NCBI GenBank assembly: GCA_905215935.1
Contig: CAJMRY010000006.1
Span: forward strand, 1-64,000
Length of the DNA: 64,000 bases
Direction of reading: 5' to 3'
Source of the DNA: an uncultured bacterium
Lineage (GTDB): Bacteria > Bacillota > Clostridia > TANB77 > CAG-508
Position 1 is the stretch's first letter. Each line of letters starts with the position of its first letter. Below, one piece after another: positions 18,621 through 29,196 of the stretch. The notes beneath the pieces were generated by a model that saw nothing but the letters and a program-made list of their open reading frames with translations, did no database searches and was not told where the DNA came from. The translations under genes and the position numbers were made by a program.

Positions 18621-18649
18621 TTGACAAATGCTTTGAAAAGTTAGATACT
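18621..18649 (+). promoter_or_regulatory. sigma-A promoter of sepF
   Basis: TTGACA at 18621-18626, 17-base spacer, GATACT at 18644-18649, 50 bases before the sepF ATG. Confidence 0.65.
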
Positions 18650-18699
18650 ATTGCTAGTAAATTAATGCAAATGAAGAGATGTTTTAGGAGGTTATAAGG

Positions 18700-19182
18700 A
18701 TGTCAGGAGCTATTATGAATAAAGTATGGGATTTGTTTGGTATGGATACAGCAGAGGATAAAGAAGATGATGTATACGATATGGAAGATGAATATACTGC
18801 AGAAGATGAAGAAATAGAAGAAAGAAGAGTATGGGGAAAACGTAGCAATAATAATAAAGTTGTTAGTATGCCACAAATTCAACAAGTAAAGATGGTAATA
18901 TCACAACCTACCTCTTTTGAACAATCAGAAAGTATATGTGACTTATTAAAAGAAAAAAAATCAGTAATTGTAAATTTAGAATATGTAAATAAAGATGTTG
19001 CAAGACGTATTGTAGATGTTATTAGTGGAGCAGTACATGCATTAGACGGTCATATTCAAAAAGTTTCAAATTCCATATTTTTAATTGCACCATACAATTA
19101 CGATATAACAAATGATATGGCTAGAGAAGAAATTAAGAACAAACTTTCAGTTTCATGGCTTAGAAACAATGGTAATGAATAA
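18700..19182 (+). CDS. sepF: cell division protein SepF
   Basis: 160 aa. N-terminal membrane-binding helix (MNKVWDLFGMD), acidic linker, and the C-terminal SepF domain (about 60-150) with SICDLLKEKKSVIVNLEYVN and RIVDVISGAVHALDG. SepF anchors and bundles FtsZ at the septum. The ATG at 18700 follows TAGGAGGTTATAAGG; a second ATG at 18715 would also fit the amphipathic helix. It is followed by divIVA, as in other Firmicutes. Confidence 0.92.
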   Translation: MSGAIMNKVWDLFGMDTAEDKEDDVYDMEDEYTAEDEEIEERRVWGKRSNNNKVVSMPQIQQVKMVISQPTSFEQSESICDLLKEKKSVIVNLEYVNKDVARRIVDVISGAVHALDGHIQKVSNSIFLIAPYNYDITNDMAREEIKNKLSVSWLRNNGNE

Positions 19183-19221
19183 TGAAGGTTTACGTTCATA
19201 AAAAAAGTAGGAGGAATTATT

Positions 19222-19671
19222 ATGTTTACACCACTTGATATAGAAAATAAAAAATTTGCAAAACAAATTATGAACGGATATAGTGTAGAAGAAGTTGATG
19301 ATTTTTTAGATCAATTAACATTAGATTATGAAAAAATGTATAAAGAAGCATCTGAGAATAAAAGAAAAATTGAAGAATTAGAAAAAAGCGTAGAGCATTA
19401 TAAAACAATTGAAAGTACACTTCAAAATACTTTGGTAATGGCTCAATCTGCAGCTGATGAAGTAAAAAATATTGCAAAACAACAAGCTGATCAAATAATA
19501 AAAGAAGCGCAAGGTTCTGCTAGAAAATCTGCAGATGATTTAGATCAAGCTATCGTTCTTAAGAAAAAAGAATTAGAAGACATAGAAAAGCAATTTGATA
19601 TATATAAAGCTAAAATGGAATCACTTTTAATTTCACAATTGGAACTAATTAAAGATATGAAAAAAGATTAA
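19222..19671 (+). CDS. divIVA: DivIVA family septum/pole protein
   Basis: 149 aa. The N-terminus MFTPLDIENKKFAKQIMNGY and VEEVDDFLDQL is the DivIVA lipid-binding domain; the rest is coiled coil with KQQADQIIKEAQG. It recruits proteins to sites of negative membrane curvature at the septum and poles. RBS is GTAGGAGGAATTATT. It follows sepF with a 39-base gap. Confidence 0.92.
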   Translation: MFTPLDIENKKFAKQIMNGYSVEEVDDFLDQLTLDYEKMYKEASENKRKIEELEKSVEHYKTIESTLQNTLVMAQSAADEVKNIAKQQADQIIKEAQGSARKSADDLDQAIVLKKKELEDIEKQFDIYKAKMESLLISQLELIKDMKKD

Positions 19672-19691
19672 TAAATTAAACACATAAGATA

Positions 19692-19729
19692 AAACGGGGG
19701 TTATTAAAAATATTAGCCTCTGTTTTTTG
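19692..19729 (+). terminator. terminator after divIVA
   Basis: AACGGGGGTTA pairs with TAGCCTCTGTT through some G-T pairs, followed by a run of T. Confidence 0.7.
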
Positions 19730-19895
19730 ATTTTGGTATTTAAATTTAAACATTGAAAATATAGAATAAATAGTGTATAATATAAAATGCGTTACGCATA
19801 GATTACAAACGTATTAAATATATGTTACATTTTAGTGAATTATATTGACATATTAATAAAAAAATATAAAATATGAATAGACAAAAAGAGGGATT

Positions 19896-20462
19896 ATGAG
19901 AGTAATAAGTGGAATGGCTAGAGGAACTAAATTAGATACTATAGAAAGTATGAATACAAGACCTACATTAGATAGGGTTAAGGAATCTTTTTTTAATATA
20001 ATACAAAAAGATATAGAAGAAGATTCAGTTGTATTAGATTTGTTTTCAGGTAGTGGTTCTATAGGAATTGAATTTATAAGTAGAGGTTGCAAAAAAGCTT
20101 ATTTATGTGATAAATCATATGAAACAATTAATGTTATAAAAAAGAATTTACAAAAGACAAGATTTACAGAATCAGCAGTTGTTATTAATAAAGATTATAA
20201 AAAGTGTTTGAAAAATTTAAGTGAAGAAAATGTAAAATTTGACATTATATTTTTGGATCCACCATATGATGCGAACATATCTATAGATGCTGTAAAAACA
20301 ATTTTATCATTAAATTTATTAAATGATAGTGGAAAAATAATCATAGAAACAGATAAGGAAGAAAGAGAATTAAAAGGTCTTAAAGAACTTAATCTCAATG
20401 TATATGATTGTAGAAAATATGGGCGTGTAAGTCTCATATTCTTAAGCTTGAAAGGAGTTTAG
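19896..20462 (+). CDS. rsmD: 16S rRNA (guanine966-N2)-methyltransferase RsmD
   Basis: 188 aa. SAM-dependent methyltransferase with MRVISGMARG at the start, RPTLDRVKESFFNI, motif I LDLFSGSGSIGIEFISRG and the catalytic FLDPPYD near residue 124. It methylates G966 of 16S rRNA. ATG follows AAAGAGGGATT. It abuts the next gene by two bases. Confidence 0.92.
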   Translation: MRVISGMARGTKLDTIESMNTRPTLDRVKESFFNIIQKDIEEDSVVLDLFSGSGSIGIEFISRGCKKAYLCDKSYETINVIKKNLQKTRFTESAVVINKDYKKCLKNLSEENVKFDIIFLDPPYDANISIDAVKTILSLNLLNDSGKIIIETDKEERELKGLKELNLNVYDCRKYGRVSLIFLSLKGV

Positions 20463-20464
20463 TC

Positions 20465-20902
20465 ATGGAAATATTTACGTTATTAGAAACTTTAGAAGAT
20501 ATATTAGAGAGAAGCAAAGGTGTTCCTTTTTCTACTAAATGTGTTGTTGATAAAGATGAAGTTTTAGAGATAATAAAAGAGGTAAGATTAAAATTGCCAG
20601 ATGAATTAAAACAGGCGAAGTGGGTTAAAGAAGAAAGACAACGTATATTAGATGAGGCACAAAGAGAAGCAGATAGCATAGTTAAAGAGGCTGAAAACAG
20701 AATAATATCAATGATAGATGAACATGAAATAACTAGAAAGGCATATGAGAAAAAGGCAGAAATAATAGAAACTGCAAATGAAATGTCTAGAGAAATTTCA
20801 AAAGGAACTAAAGATTATGCAGATAATATTTTAGCAGGACTAGAAGTAGCTCTAGAAGATGCTTTGAAAATTGTTCAAAACAATAGAAAAGAACTTCAAT
20901 AA
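20465..20902 (+). CDS. conserved coiled-coil protein, ATP synthase b-like
   Basis: 145 aa, mostly a long charged helix with Ala/Glu/Arg spacing (DEAQREADSIVKEAENRI) like the stalk of F0 subunit b, but with no membrane segment. Proteins of this kind are often encoded next to rsmD/coaD in clostridia. No function is known to me. It is coupled to rsmD. The start ATG follows AAAGGAGTTTAGTC. Confidence 0.7.
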   Translation: MEIFTLLETLEDILERSKGVPFSTKCVVDKDEVLEIIKEVRLKLPDELKQAKWVKEERQRILDEAQREADSIVKEAENRIISMIDEHEITRKAYEKKAEIIETANEMSREISKGTKDYADNILAGLEVALEDALKIVQNNRKELQ

Positions 20903-20928
20903 ATTTATTCTAAAGATGTATTTATTTA

Positions 20929-20981
20929 GAAATCGGGTTTAATAGTCAATTTAGAAAATTGATTTTCCGGTTTCTTTTTTT
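20929..20981 (+). terminator. terminator before ftsK
   Basis: GAAATCGG (20929-20936) pairs with CCGGTTTC (20967-20974) with one G-T pair; an inner stem TCAATTT/AAATTGA closes a short loop; T run follows. Confidence 0.75.
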
Positions 20982-21142
20982 GATTTTTAATACATTGAGT
21001 AAACCATTAAATTAGAGATCATCTAACCAATAACACAAAATGATAAAAAAATTCTTTTCTTATGTAAATTTTTTGTGGAAAAAAAATTTTGTTTGTGATA
21101 AAATGTGAATGAATTTTTATACGTATAGGAGGAGACTTAAAA

Positions 21143-23586
21143 TTGGCAAAAGCAAAAAAAGGAAGAAAAAAACAGAAGAAAGTTAATTTAGATGTAGCGG
21201 TAGTAGTAATGATAGTTATTAGTATACTATTAGCAGTACTTATATATACAGAATCACGGATATATAGGAGAACACTTAAGTCCAATGCTTGGAGGAATAT
21301 TTGGATTTATTAAATATATTATTCCAATAGGGACTTTTGCAATTAGTATATATTTAGCATACGACGATAAAGATTATGTAACATCGAAATTGATACAATA
21401 TGGAATTGTAATAGTATGTATATGTGCAGTAATGAGTATTTATCAGATATCGATAGGAAGTATAGATGTAGAACAAGAACTTGGTAATGTTTTAGAAGTA
21501 GCATACTCTTTAGGTGAAAAAAATGCAGGTGGAGGAGTTATAGGAACTTTAGTTGCAATTCCATTTATAAAAATGTTTGGTATGCTTGGAACTGTTATAT
21601 TAGCATTAGGAATAACTGTTGTGTTTGTAGTATTTATATTTGGATTTAAACCAACAGAATTTATATCTGATTTCTTATATGATATGCAAGAAAAGAAAAA
21701 TGAGAAAAAAGAAGAGAGAGTATCAAGAGAGGCTAATATAGAAGATAGAGTAGAAAGTGTAGAAGATAGAAAAAATCGAAAAAGAAATAAAATATATAAT
21801 GTAGAAGAAGATATGGATATACCAGTAAAAGAAACAAGAGAAACTAAAAAAGAAAGAAAATTAAGAGAAGCAGAAGAAAAAAGAAGACAAGCTCTAGAGT
21901 TAGATCAGTTAACAATTAATAATTTAGAAGAAGTAAATGACAATCAAGATGGATGGTCTAAAAAGTTTAAACATAATAAAGATGATTTAATGCCTTTAGG
22001 AATGGAATCTTCACCAAAACAAGCTCCAGATTTTATAGAAGAAAATTTATTTAAACAAGAACAAGAAAAGAAAGAAGAAAAAGTAAAAGAAGTATTACAA
22101 TTGGAGCACACTTTAACTGTAGAAGATGAACATTATGAATTTCCTCCAATTACATTATTAAGTGAAGGAGAGAAAAAGGGAATAAAAGGTGGAAAAAAAG
22201 CTGTTACAGATACTGCATCAAGACTTCAAAAAACTTTATATAGCTTTGGTGTTTCTGCAAAAGTAGAAAATGTATCTGTTGGACCTGCTATTACAAGATA
22301 TGAATTAAAACCAGCAGAAGGTGTTAGAGTTAGCAAAATTGCAAACTTAGCAGATGATATAGCTCTTAATTTAGCAGCAGAAACAATTCGTATAGAAGCT
22401 CCAATTCCTGGAAAACAAGCAGTAGGAATAGAGGTTCCAAATAAAGAAAATGAAATAGTACATTTAAGAGATATTATAGATACTGAGGAATTTTATTCGC
22501 ATAAATCAAAACTTGCTTTTGCACTTGGAAAAGATGTTGGAGGACAAGAAGTAGTAACGGATATTGCAAAAATGCCTCATGTATTAATTGCAGGTTCTAC
22601 AGGTTCTGGTAAAAGTGTATGTATAAATACATTAATTTCTAGTATAATTTATAAAGCAAAACCAAGTGAAGTTAAACTTGTTATGGTTGATCCAAAAGTG
22701 GTAGAGTTATCAGTATATAATGGAATACCACACCTATTAATTCCAGTAGTAACAGATCCTAAAAAAGCAGCTGGTGCTTTAACATGGGCTGTTCAGGAAA
22801 TGGTTAATAGATATAGTTTATTTGCAGAGAAAAATGTTAGGGATATAAAAGGTTATAATGAAGCTGTCTCTAAAGAAGGTGGAGCTGAAAAGCTTCCACA
22901 AATAGTTATAATTATAGATGAGCTGGCAGATTTAATGATGGTTTCACCAAAAGACGTAGAAGATGCTATATGTAGACTTGCACAAATGGCAAGAGCTGCT
23001 CGGAATGCATTTAGTAATTGCAACACAAAGACCTTCTGTAGATGTAATTACAGGTATAATTAAAGCAAATATTCCTTCAAGAATTGCATTTGCAGTGTCT
23101 TCACAAGTGGATTCAAGAACAATACTTGATATGGTTGGTGCAGAAAAACTTTTAGGAAAAGGTGATATGTTATTTTATCCATCTGGTGCGGCAAAACCTG
23201 TAAGAGTTCAAGGTGCCTTTGTATCAGATAAAGAAGTAGAGAAAATAGTTGGCTTTGTAAAGGAAAATGGAGAAGCAACATATAGTGAGGATATCTTAGA
23301 TAAAATTGAGAATAGTACGAGTGCAGACAAAGAAGCACTCGAACAGGATTCAGATGATGATTCAGATCCATTTTTAATGGAAGCAATAGACACAGTTGTT
23401 GAAACTGGTCAAGCATCTACATCTTTTATACAAAGAAGATTTAAAGTTGGATATGCAAGAGCAGGAAGAATAATTGATCAAATGGAAGAAAGAGGTATTA
23501 TTTCTGGATATCAAGGAAGTAAACCAAGAGAGGTACTAATGACTAAAGAGCGTTGGGAAGAGTTAAAGATGCAAAGTGCAGAATAA
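21143..23586 (+). CDS. ftsK: DNA translocase FtsK/SpoIIIE, two +1 shifts at CGG 21257 and 23001
   Basis: Hexameric ATP-driven DNA pump at the septum. 813 aa when both Cs are skipped, the usual size. Residues 1-130 hold four membrane segments; the first shift (Gly39) joins the first segment to GYIGEHLSPMLGG. A charged linker, the alpha domain, then the motor: GSTGSGKSV Walker A near residue 445, VMVDPKVVEL, and IIIDELADLMM Walker B. The second shift (Gly620) lies in [20 protein letters not shown]. A C-terminal winged-helix gamma domain (FIQRRFKVGYARAGRIIDQM) follows. Start TTG 21143 is chosen because GGAGGAGACTTAAAA precedes it. Otherwise no start restores the first membrane span. Confidence 0.92.
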
Positions 23587-23620
23587 ATTATCCCAAGGTT
23601 CGGAATAGGAGAGGTATATT

Positions 23621-25168
23621 TTGAAAAAAGAAAAAATATTATCTAAGTTAAATTTGAATATGAAAGATTATAATATAGAATTAGAGGAGATTTTAGACAA
23701 AAAAGCTTTTAATGTGGAGGTTCAGAATCTCCTTTTAAGCATGTTTTATAAAATAGAAAATTTTTATTCAGATTATAAACAAGTAAAAAGGCAAGTACCA
23801 AATAGAGATGAATTTATACAAGAACTAATAAAAACAATTTCAAATAATTGTAAAGAAATAGAAGTTATTAAACCAAAAGGAATAAAAAAACAAGAAAAAT
23901 ATTCTGTTAATTCAAGTAAGGGGATTATAGAGACATTTCCTAATGAATTAATACTTATATATGCTTTATACAAGATAGATCAAATAAAAAGTATAGAAGA
24001 AAAAGCATTAATAAATAATGCAGTTATAGATGTATTAAATGAAGGAAGAACTCTTAATTGTTCAGAACTAGTAAGAGATTTTAATGGCTGGTCATGGACT
24101 ACTATGTTAGATAAATTAGATTCTATTCAATATAATTTAGTATTCCAGAATTTATTACTACTATTAGGTTATGAAAAAATATCGTATATAAGCAAATTAA
24201 GTGATAAAAATCAAATTGCATTAAATTTGCAAAAAGAAATAGAATCTAAATATGGTGAAGAAAATGGAAATGAATTTTCAAGATTATTTTTTAGTATATG
24301 TATTTTATTAAAAAGTAGTATGGATGAAAAATATAAAAAAGAAGTATTAAATGAGAAGAAAAAATTAACAGAAAAATTAGAAATGTTGCAAGATAAGGCA
24401 AGATTTTTAAGCAGAATAACAAACGATAAAAAAGAATTAACAAATAAAATTAAGGAAATTGATAAAATATTAAATAATGTAGATTTATTAAAAGAAGAAT
24501 ATAAAAAAAGAAATAAAAAGTTATCTAAAGATGAGCAAATTTTTAGCATTAGCAATTTTGTAGATATTATAGAATCAGAAAGAATGGAATTTATCCAAGA
24601 TATAAAAGAATATAATGATTTAATTGATCCAAGAAAGTTTGGAGATATGAAAAAACAAATAGAACAAAAACAAGTTTTCTTTAATAAATTAGACTTATTT
24701 GAAAATAAGAAAGAGCCTATTAATCAGTATATTTTGGATATTCAAAAACAATTTCTTAAATGTTTTAAAATACAGGTAGAAAAATGTGCATTAAAGAAAG
24801 ATATGATAGATTTAATATATGAATATAGATATTATAGATTTCTTAAATATAATAAAGAAAAAAATATAAAAGAAAATAGATATTTAAATAAGCTTAATCA
24901 AGATATTATAGATTCAATTATAAAAAAAGCAGAAGAACTAAAAGTACTGGAAAACATATCTAGTAATAAAGAATATAATAAAATTGTACTAGAAGAAATA
25001 TTTAATACAAGAATAATTACTCTTGAAAATATTTCTGTGCAGATTATGCAAGAAGACGGAAAAATGTTTGTACAGTATTTTGATGGGAATATTTTAGAAA
25101 GTAAAAAAGAAATCCAAATTAAAGATAATAGTATTAAGTTAAGAAAAAAAATAAAACTCTTTGTATAA
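23621..25168 (+). CDS. coiled-coil protein of unknown function
   Basis: 515 aa, no membrane segment. Residues 1-230 appear globular (NEGRTLNCSELVRDFNGWSW near 145). Residues 240-360 are Lys/Glu-rich coiled coil, and a C-terminal part ends with a beta-like stretch (ISVQIMQEDGKMFVQYFDGN). I recognise no family. Start TTG follows TAGGAGAGG. It follows ftsK by 34 bases, so the two may be co-transcribed. A CGG in the gap (23602-23604) is non-coding. Confidence 0.6.
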   Translation: MKKEKILSKLNLNMKDYNIELEEILDKKAFNVEVQNLLLSMFYKIENFYSDYKQVKRQVPNRDEFIQELIKTISNNCKEIEVIKPKGIKKQEKYSVNSSKGIIETFPNELILIYALYKIDQIKSIEEKALINNAVIDVLNEGRTLNCSELVRDFNGWSWTTMLDKLDSIQYNLVFQNLLLLLGYEKISYISKLSDKNQIALNLQKEIESKYGEENGNEFSRLFFSICILLKSSMDEKYKKEVLNEKKKLTEKLEMLQDKARFLSRITNDKKELTNKIKEIDKILNNVDLLKEEYKKRNKKLSKDEQIFSISNFVDIIESERMEFIQDIKEYNDLIDPRKFGDMKKQIEQKQVFFNKLDLFENKKEPINQYILDIQKQFLKCFKIQVEKCALKKDMIDLIYEYRYYRFLKYNKEKNIKENRYLNKLNQDIIDSIIKKAEELKVLENISSNKEYNKIVLEEIFNTRIITLENISVQIMQEDGKMFVQYFDGNILESKKEIQIKDNSIKLRKKIKLFV

Positions 25169-25277
25169 TGGTTGCGATTCATAGCTGTTTTAGTTAAGTT
25201 ACAATGTTAACGCTTAGCTAATTGTTTTATATATTTTGATGAAAATTTTTTAATAGACGAAAGGATTGGTTTTTTAT

Positions 25278-26927
25278 ATGAAAGTTACTTTTTTAGGAGC
25301 AACAAAAACTGTTACTGGCTCTAATTTTTTAGTAGAAGGAGCTGGTAAGAAATTTTTAATAGATTGTGGAATGTATCAAGGTCAAGCAGCAGATGAAGTA
25401 CAAAATGAATCTCCATTTTTGTTTGATGTTAATGAGATTGACTTTATGTTGTTAACACATGCTCATATAGATCATTCAGGTAGAATTCCTAAATTATATA
25501 ATGAAGGATATAGAAATCCTATTTTTGCAACAAAGGCAACTTGTGATTTGTGTTCTATAATGCTACCAGATAGTGGACATATACAAGAGATGGAAGCCGA
25601 ATGGAAAAATAAAAAAAGAAAAAGAAAAGGTGAAAAAGAATTACCTCCAATGTACACAGCAGAAGATGCTGCAAGATGTTTAGAGGTTTTTGTACCAATA
25701 AAATATGATGAATTAATTGAAATAGATCCCATGATTCATGTTAGATTTAATGATGCAGGACATATGCTTGGATCTAGTATAATTGAAATCTGGGTAAGAG
25801 AAGATGATAAGGAGACAAAAATAGTATTTACAGGAGATATAGGAAATAATGATATCCCATTATTATCAGAACCTACAATGATTGAAAGTGCAGATTTTCT
25901 AGTAATGGAATCTACTTATGGTAATAGACTTCATATAAGAAATGATGAAAAAGCAGAAGAGTTTTTAAAGATTGTTTCAGAAACATTAGATAAAGGTGGG
26001 ACAGTAGTAATTCCTTCTTTTGCAGTAGGAAGAACACAAGAAATTCTATATGAATTAAATAATCTAAAAGATACAATGCATGATGAAGAGTTTTATAGGG
26101 AATATGAGACAATTATGAAAGCTCCTGTATATGTAGATAGTCCACTTGCAATTTCAGCAACAGAGGTTTTTGAAGATAATATGGATTTGTTTGATGAAGA
26201 TACTAAAAAGATTATGCAAAGTGGAGATAATCCTTTAGAATTTCCAGGTCTTAAATTTACTAAAACAGCAGATGAATCAAAAGAATTAAATGAGAGAAAT
26301 GAATCTGCAATTATAATATCTGCTAGTGGTATGTGTGAAGTTGGTCGTATTAAACATCATTTAAAACATAATTTATGGAATCCAAATAGTACTATTTTAT
26401 TTGTAGGATATCAAGCACAAGGAACTCTTGGTAGAAAAATTGTGGATGGAGCAAAAACAGTAAAAATATTTGGAGAAGAAATTGCAGTTAATGCAAGAAT
26501 AGAATATATTGAAGGATATTCTGGTCATGCAGATCAAGAATGGTTACTTAATTTTATATATTCATTCTTTACAAAACCAAAACATATCTTTTTAGTTCAT
26601 GGAGAACCAGAAGGACAAAAAGTATTGAGAGATAAAATTATAGAAAATACAGAAATTCCAGTTACTATTCCAGAGTTTGGAGAATGCTATGAACTAGATG
26701 ATAACATAAATGTAATAGGTAAAGTAGAAAATAAACGAGCAAAAGAATATGTACGTCTTGAAGTATTAGGAAGAATGCAAACATTAAAAGAAGAATTAGA
26801 AGATATGGAATCTATAGTAAAAGAAGATATTTTAACAGAATATGCAAATGATGAGGAAATAGCTAAATTAAATGATAGAATTAAGGAACTAGAAAGACAA
26901 ATTGTAAAAATTGTCGAAAATAAATAA
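25278..26927 (+). CDS. metallo-beta-lactamase/beta-CASP RNA-processing hydrolase
   Basis: 549 aa. Metallo-beta-lactamase fold with TKTVTGSNFLVE, the zinc motif THAHIDHSGRIP, DAGHMLGSS and FTGDIG; beta-CASP motifs FAVGRTQEILYEL and SASGMCEVGRIKHHL; the last zinc-fold motif GYSGHADQEWLLNF. This is the YSH1/CPSF-like nuclease group acting on RNA. A C-terminal helical tail of about 60 residues follows. ATG 25278 is preferred to TTG 25266, which would lie on the GGA of the ribosome binding site. Confidence 0.88.
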   Translation: MKVTFLGATKTVTGSNFLVEGAGKKFLIDCGMYQGQAADEVQNESPFLFDVNEIDFMLLTHAHIDHSGRIPKLYNEGYRNPIFATKATCDLCSIMLPDSGHIQEMEAEWKNKKRKRKGEKELPPMYTAEDAARCLEVFVPIKYDELIEIDPMIHVRFNDAGHMLGSSIIEIWVREDDKETKIVFTGDIGNNDIPLLSEPTMIESADFLVMESTYGNRLHIRNDEKAEEFLKIVSETLDKGGTVVIPSFAVGRTQEILYELNNLKDTMHDEEFYREYETIMKAPVYVDSPLAISATEVFEDNMDLFDEDTKKIMQSGDNPLEFPGLKFTKTADESKELNERNESAIIISASGMCEVGRIKHHLKHNLWNPNSTILFVGYQAQGTLGRKIVDGAKTVKIFGEEIAVNARIEYIEGYSGHADQEWLLNFIYSFFTKPKHIFLVHGEPEGQKVLRDKIIENTEIPVTIPEFGECYELDDNINVIGKVENKRAKEYVRLEVLGRMQTLKEELEDMESIVKEDILTEYANDEEIAKLNDRIKELERQIVKIVENK

Positions 26928-26952
26928 ATATGAATATAAAAGCAGTAGAGTA

Positions 26953-27121
26953 GTGCAGGGGGATTTATATATTAAAATGCAGTGATGCGCAGTTTGGGAG
27001 GACTCCTACTCATACAGATTAGCCAGATTAACTGTTCAAACCATGAAATTTGTATATGCGTGCTCATATGACTAGTCCGACCAGCAAAGAACGAAATTTT
27101 AATATATAAATCCCCCTGCAC
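26953..27121. repeat. 169-bp element with 26-bp terminal inverted repeats, candidate structured RNA
   Basis: Perfect 26-base arms at 26953-26978 and 27096-27121 (GTGCAGGGGGATTTATATAT plus TAAAAT and its complement) enclose about 117 bases that are richer in G+C than the surroundings and have inner complementary pieces (GGAGGACTCC; TTTGG..CAAACC). It fits either a structured non-coding RNA closed by a long stem or a small mobile element. No target-site duplication, no ORF and no known RNA signature are seen. Confidence 0.6.
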
Positions 27122-27188
27122 GGACTAAACCTATCGCTAACTTAAAAAACAAGAAAACCAAATAACAAAAGATAAAGGAAGGAATTTT

Positions 27189-29143
27189 ATGAATAATAAT
27201 AAATATATTAATGATGCTTTAATCGGAAACGGAAAAATGCTAGCAAGTTTTTCTAAACAAGGCGAACTACTTAGAATAGCATATCCCACAATAGACTATA
27301 AACAAAATATAGACTTTTTTCATGTAGGAATAAAAATAAACGATTCTGCTATTATATATTTACACGATGATATAAATAACCATTATGAACAGAGTTATAT
27401 AGAAAATACAAACATTTTAACTACTAATATAGAAAATACATATTTTAATTTAAATATTAAACAAATTGACTTTGTCACAATAAAAAAAGATGTTTTAATG
27501 AAACAATATATATTTAAAAATAATAATACCATAGACATGAATATAAATTTCTTAATACATTCCGAATTTATAAGTAGTACCAATAACCAGGTATCAGCAA
27601 GAATCTTTAATGATGCGTTATTACAGTATGACTATGAAAATACTTTTGCCATTTTTTCGAGTGGAATAATATCTACTAAACAATTACATAATAGCAAAGA
27701 TAATATTAGAAGTGGTGAAGTTTATGGAAAAGATTATATAGGAATGACAAAAGATTCTAGTATTTCATATAATTTAGGTACATTAAAACCGGGAGAAGAA
27801 AAGAAAATCTGTATATATATTTATGCAAAAGAGAATGATAAATCAAATTCTTTTGAAGATATAGCAAATGAAATAGATAAATTTAAAAAAATAGATATAG
27901 AAAAAGAATATAATAATGTAAAAAAATATTGGGAAAAATATGTAGAAAAATATTATTCTTTAAAAAGAAAAGATTATAATGAAAAAGTGTATAAAATATA
28001 TAAAAGAACAATTTTACTTTTTCCACTTCTTACAAATATGGAAACTGGTGGGATTATTGCTGGAATGGAAATAGATGAAAAAAAAGAAATGTGTGGTGGA
28101 TATCGGATATTGTTGGACAAGAGATGCAAGTTTCATAGTTAAAGCTATAGATTTATTAGGTATGCATACACAAGCAGAAAAGTTTTATAATACATTTTGT
28201 AAGAAAACACAAAGTAAGAATGGTATGTGGGAACAGCGTTTTTATACAAATGGTACTCTAGCTCCATGTTGGGGATATCAAATAGATGAAACAGCAAGTG
28301 TTATATATGGAATATATGAACATTATAAAATAACAAAAGAAGAAACATTTTTAAAAAACAATTTAAAAATGTGTGAAAAAGCTTTAGGTTTTTTAATTAA
28401 ATACATTAAAAATTTACTAAATATAGAAGAAACTGATAATGTAAAAAAAGAATTAACCGAAAAATACGAATATAAAGATAGAATATATAAACATGTTAGT
28501 TATGATTTATGGGAGATGAATGAGGGCATACATTTATATTCTTTGGCAAGTATTTATTCAAGTTTTAATTCTATGATTAATATATATGATTGTGTAAAAG
28601 ATGAATATAAAAATAATAGGATAAAACAAGAAAAAATAGAAAAAACAAAACAAGAATTAAGAGAGTATAATATAGAAATAAAAAAATATATACAAAATAA
28701 TTTATATGATGATAAACAAAAGATATTACTAAGGAATATAACCGATGCCAAAACAGATATTAGTATGTTAGGTGCTATTTATCCTTTTGAATTATTTTCT
28801 GCAAAAGAAAAGGTAATAGCAAATACTGTAGAGAAAATAAATATGACATTAAGAACATATAGTCGGAGGATATCTAAGATTTCAAGATGACCATTATATG
28901 GGAGGAAATAATCCTTGGCCGATAGCGACTTTATGGATGGCTATGTATTATAGTAAGACAGGAAATAAAAAGAAGTTTCTAGAATGCTTTGATTTTGTTG
29001 TCAATTCTTGTACAGAACACGGATTTTTAGCAGAACAAGTTGATAATAAACTATTAAAATCAAATTGGGTAATTGGTCTTGGATGGTCTCATGCAATGTT
29101 TATAATTGCACTGGATTGGTTGGAAAAAAGTTTATGTGAATAA
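27189..29143 (+). CDS. GH15-type glucoamylase-like protein, two +1 shifts at CGG 28104 and 28864
   Basis: 650 aa after skipping both Cs; in three pieces otherwise. An N-terminal beta-sandwich (1-260) is followed by an (alpha/alpha)6 barrel. The shift sites fall in conserved segments: CGGYGYCWTRDASFIVKAID (Gly306, cf. the GYGY.W.RDA motif of family 15) and YSGGYLRFQDD with GGNNPWPIATLWMAMYY (Gly559). The family hydrolyses alpha-glucosidic bonds in glycogen or dextrin from the non-reducing end. No signal peptide is seen, so it probably acts on intracellular glucan. ATG follows AAAGGAAGGAATTTT. Confidence 0.85.
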
Positions 29144-29196
29144 TGTAAAAATGAATATTTATAAATTATAAATATCCTAAATAAAATGGAGGAATA

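Noticed and set aside
23602..23604. A CGG in the gap after ftsK.
   Set aside because: It is outside any supported coding frame.
26953..27121. tmRNA, SRP RNA or RNase P RNA for the hairpin element.
   Set aside because: The size is too small for tmRNA or RNase P, and the SRP core loop sequence is missing.
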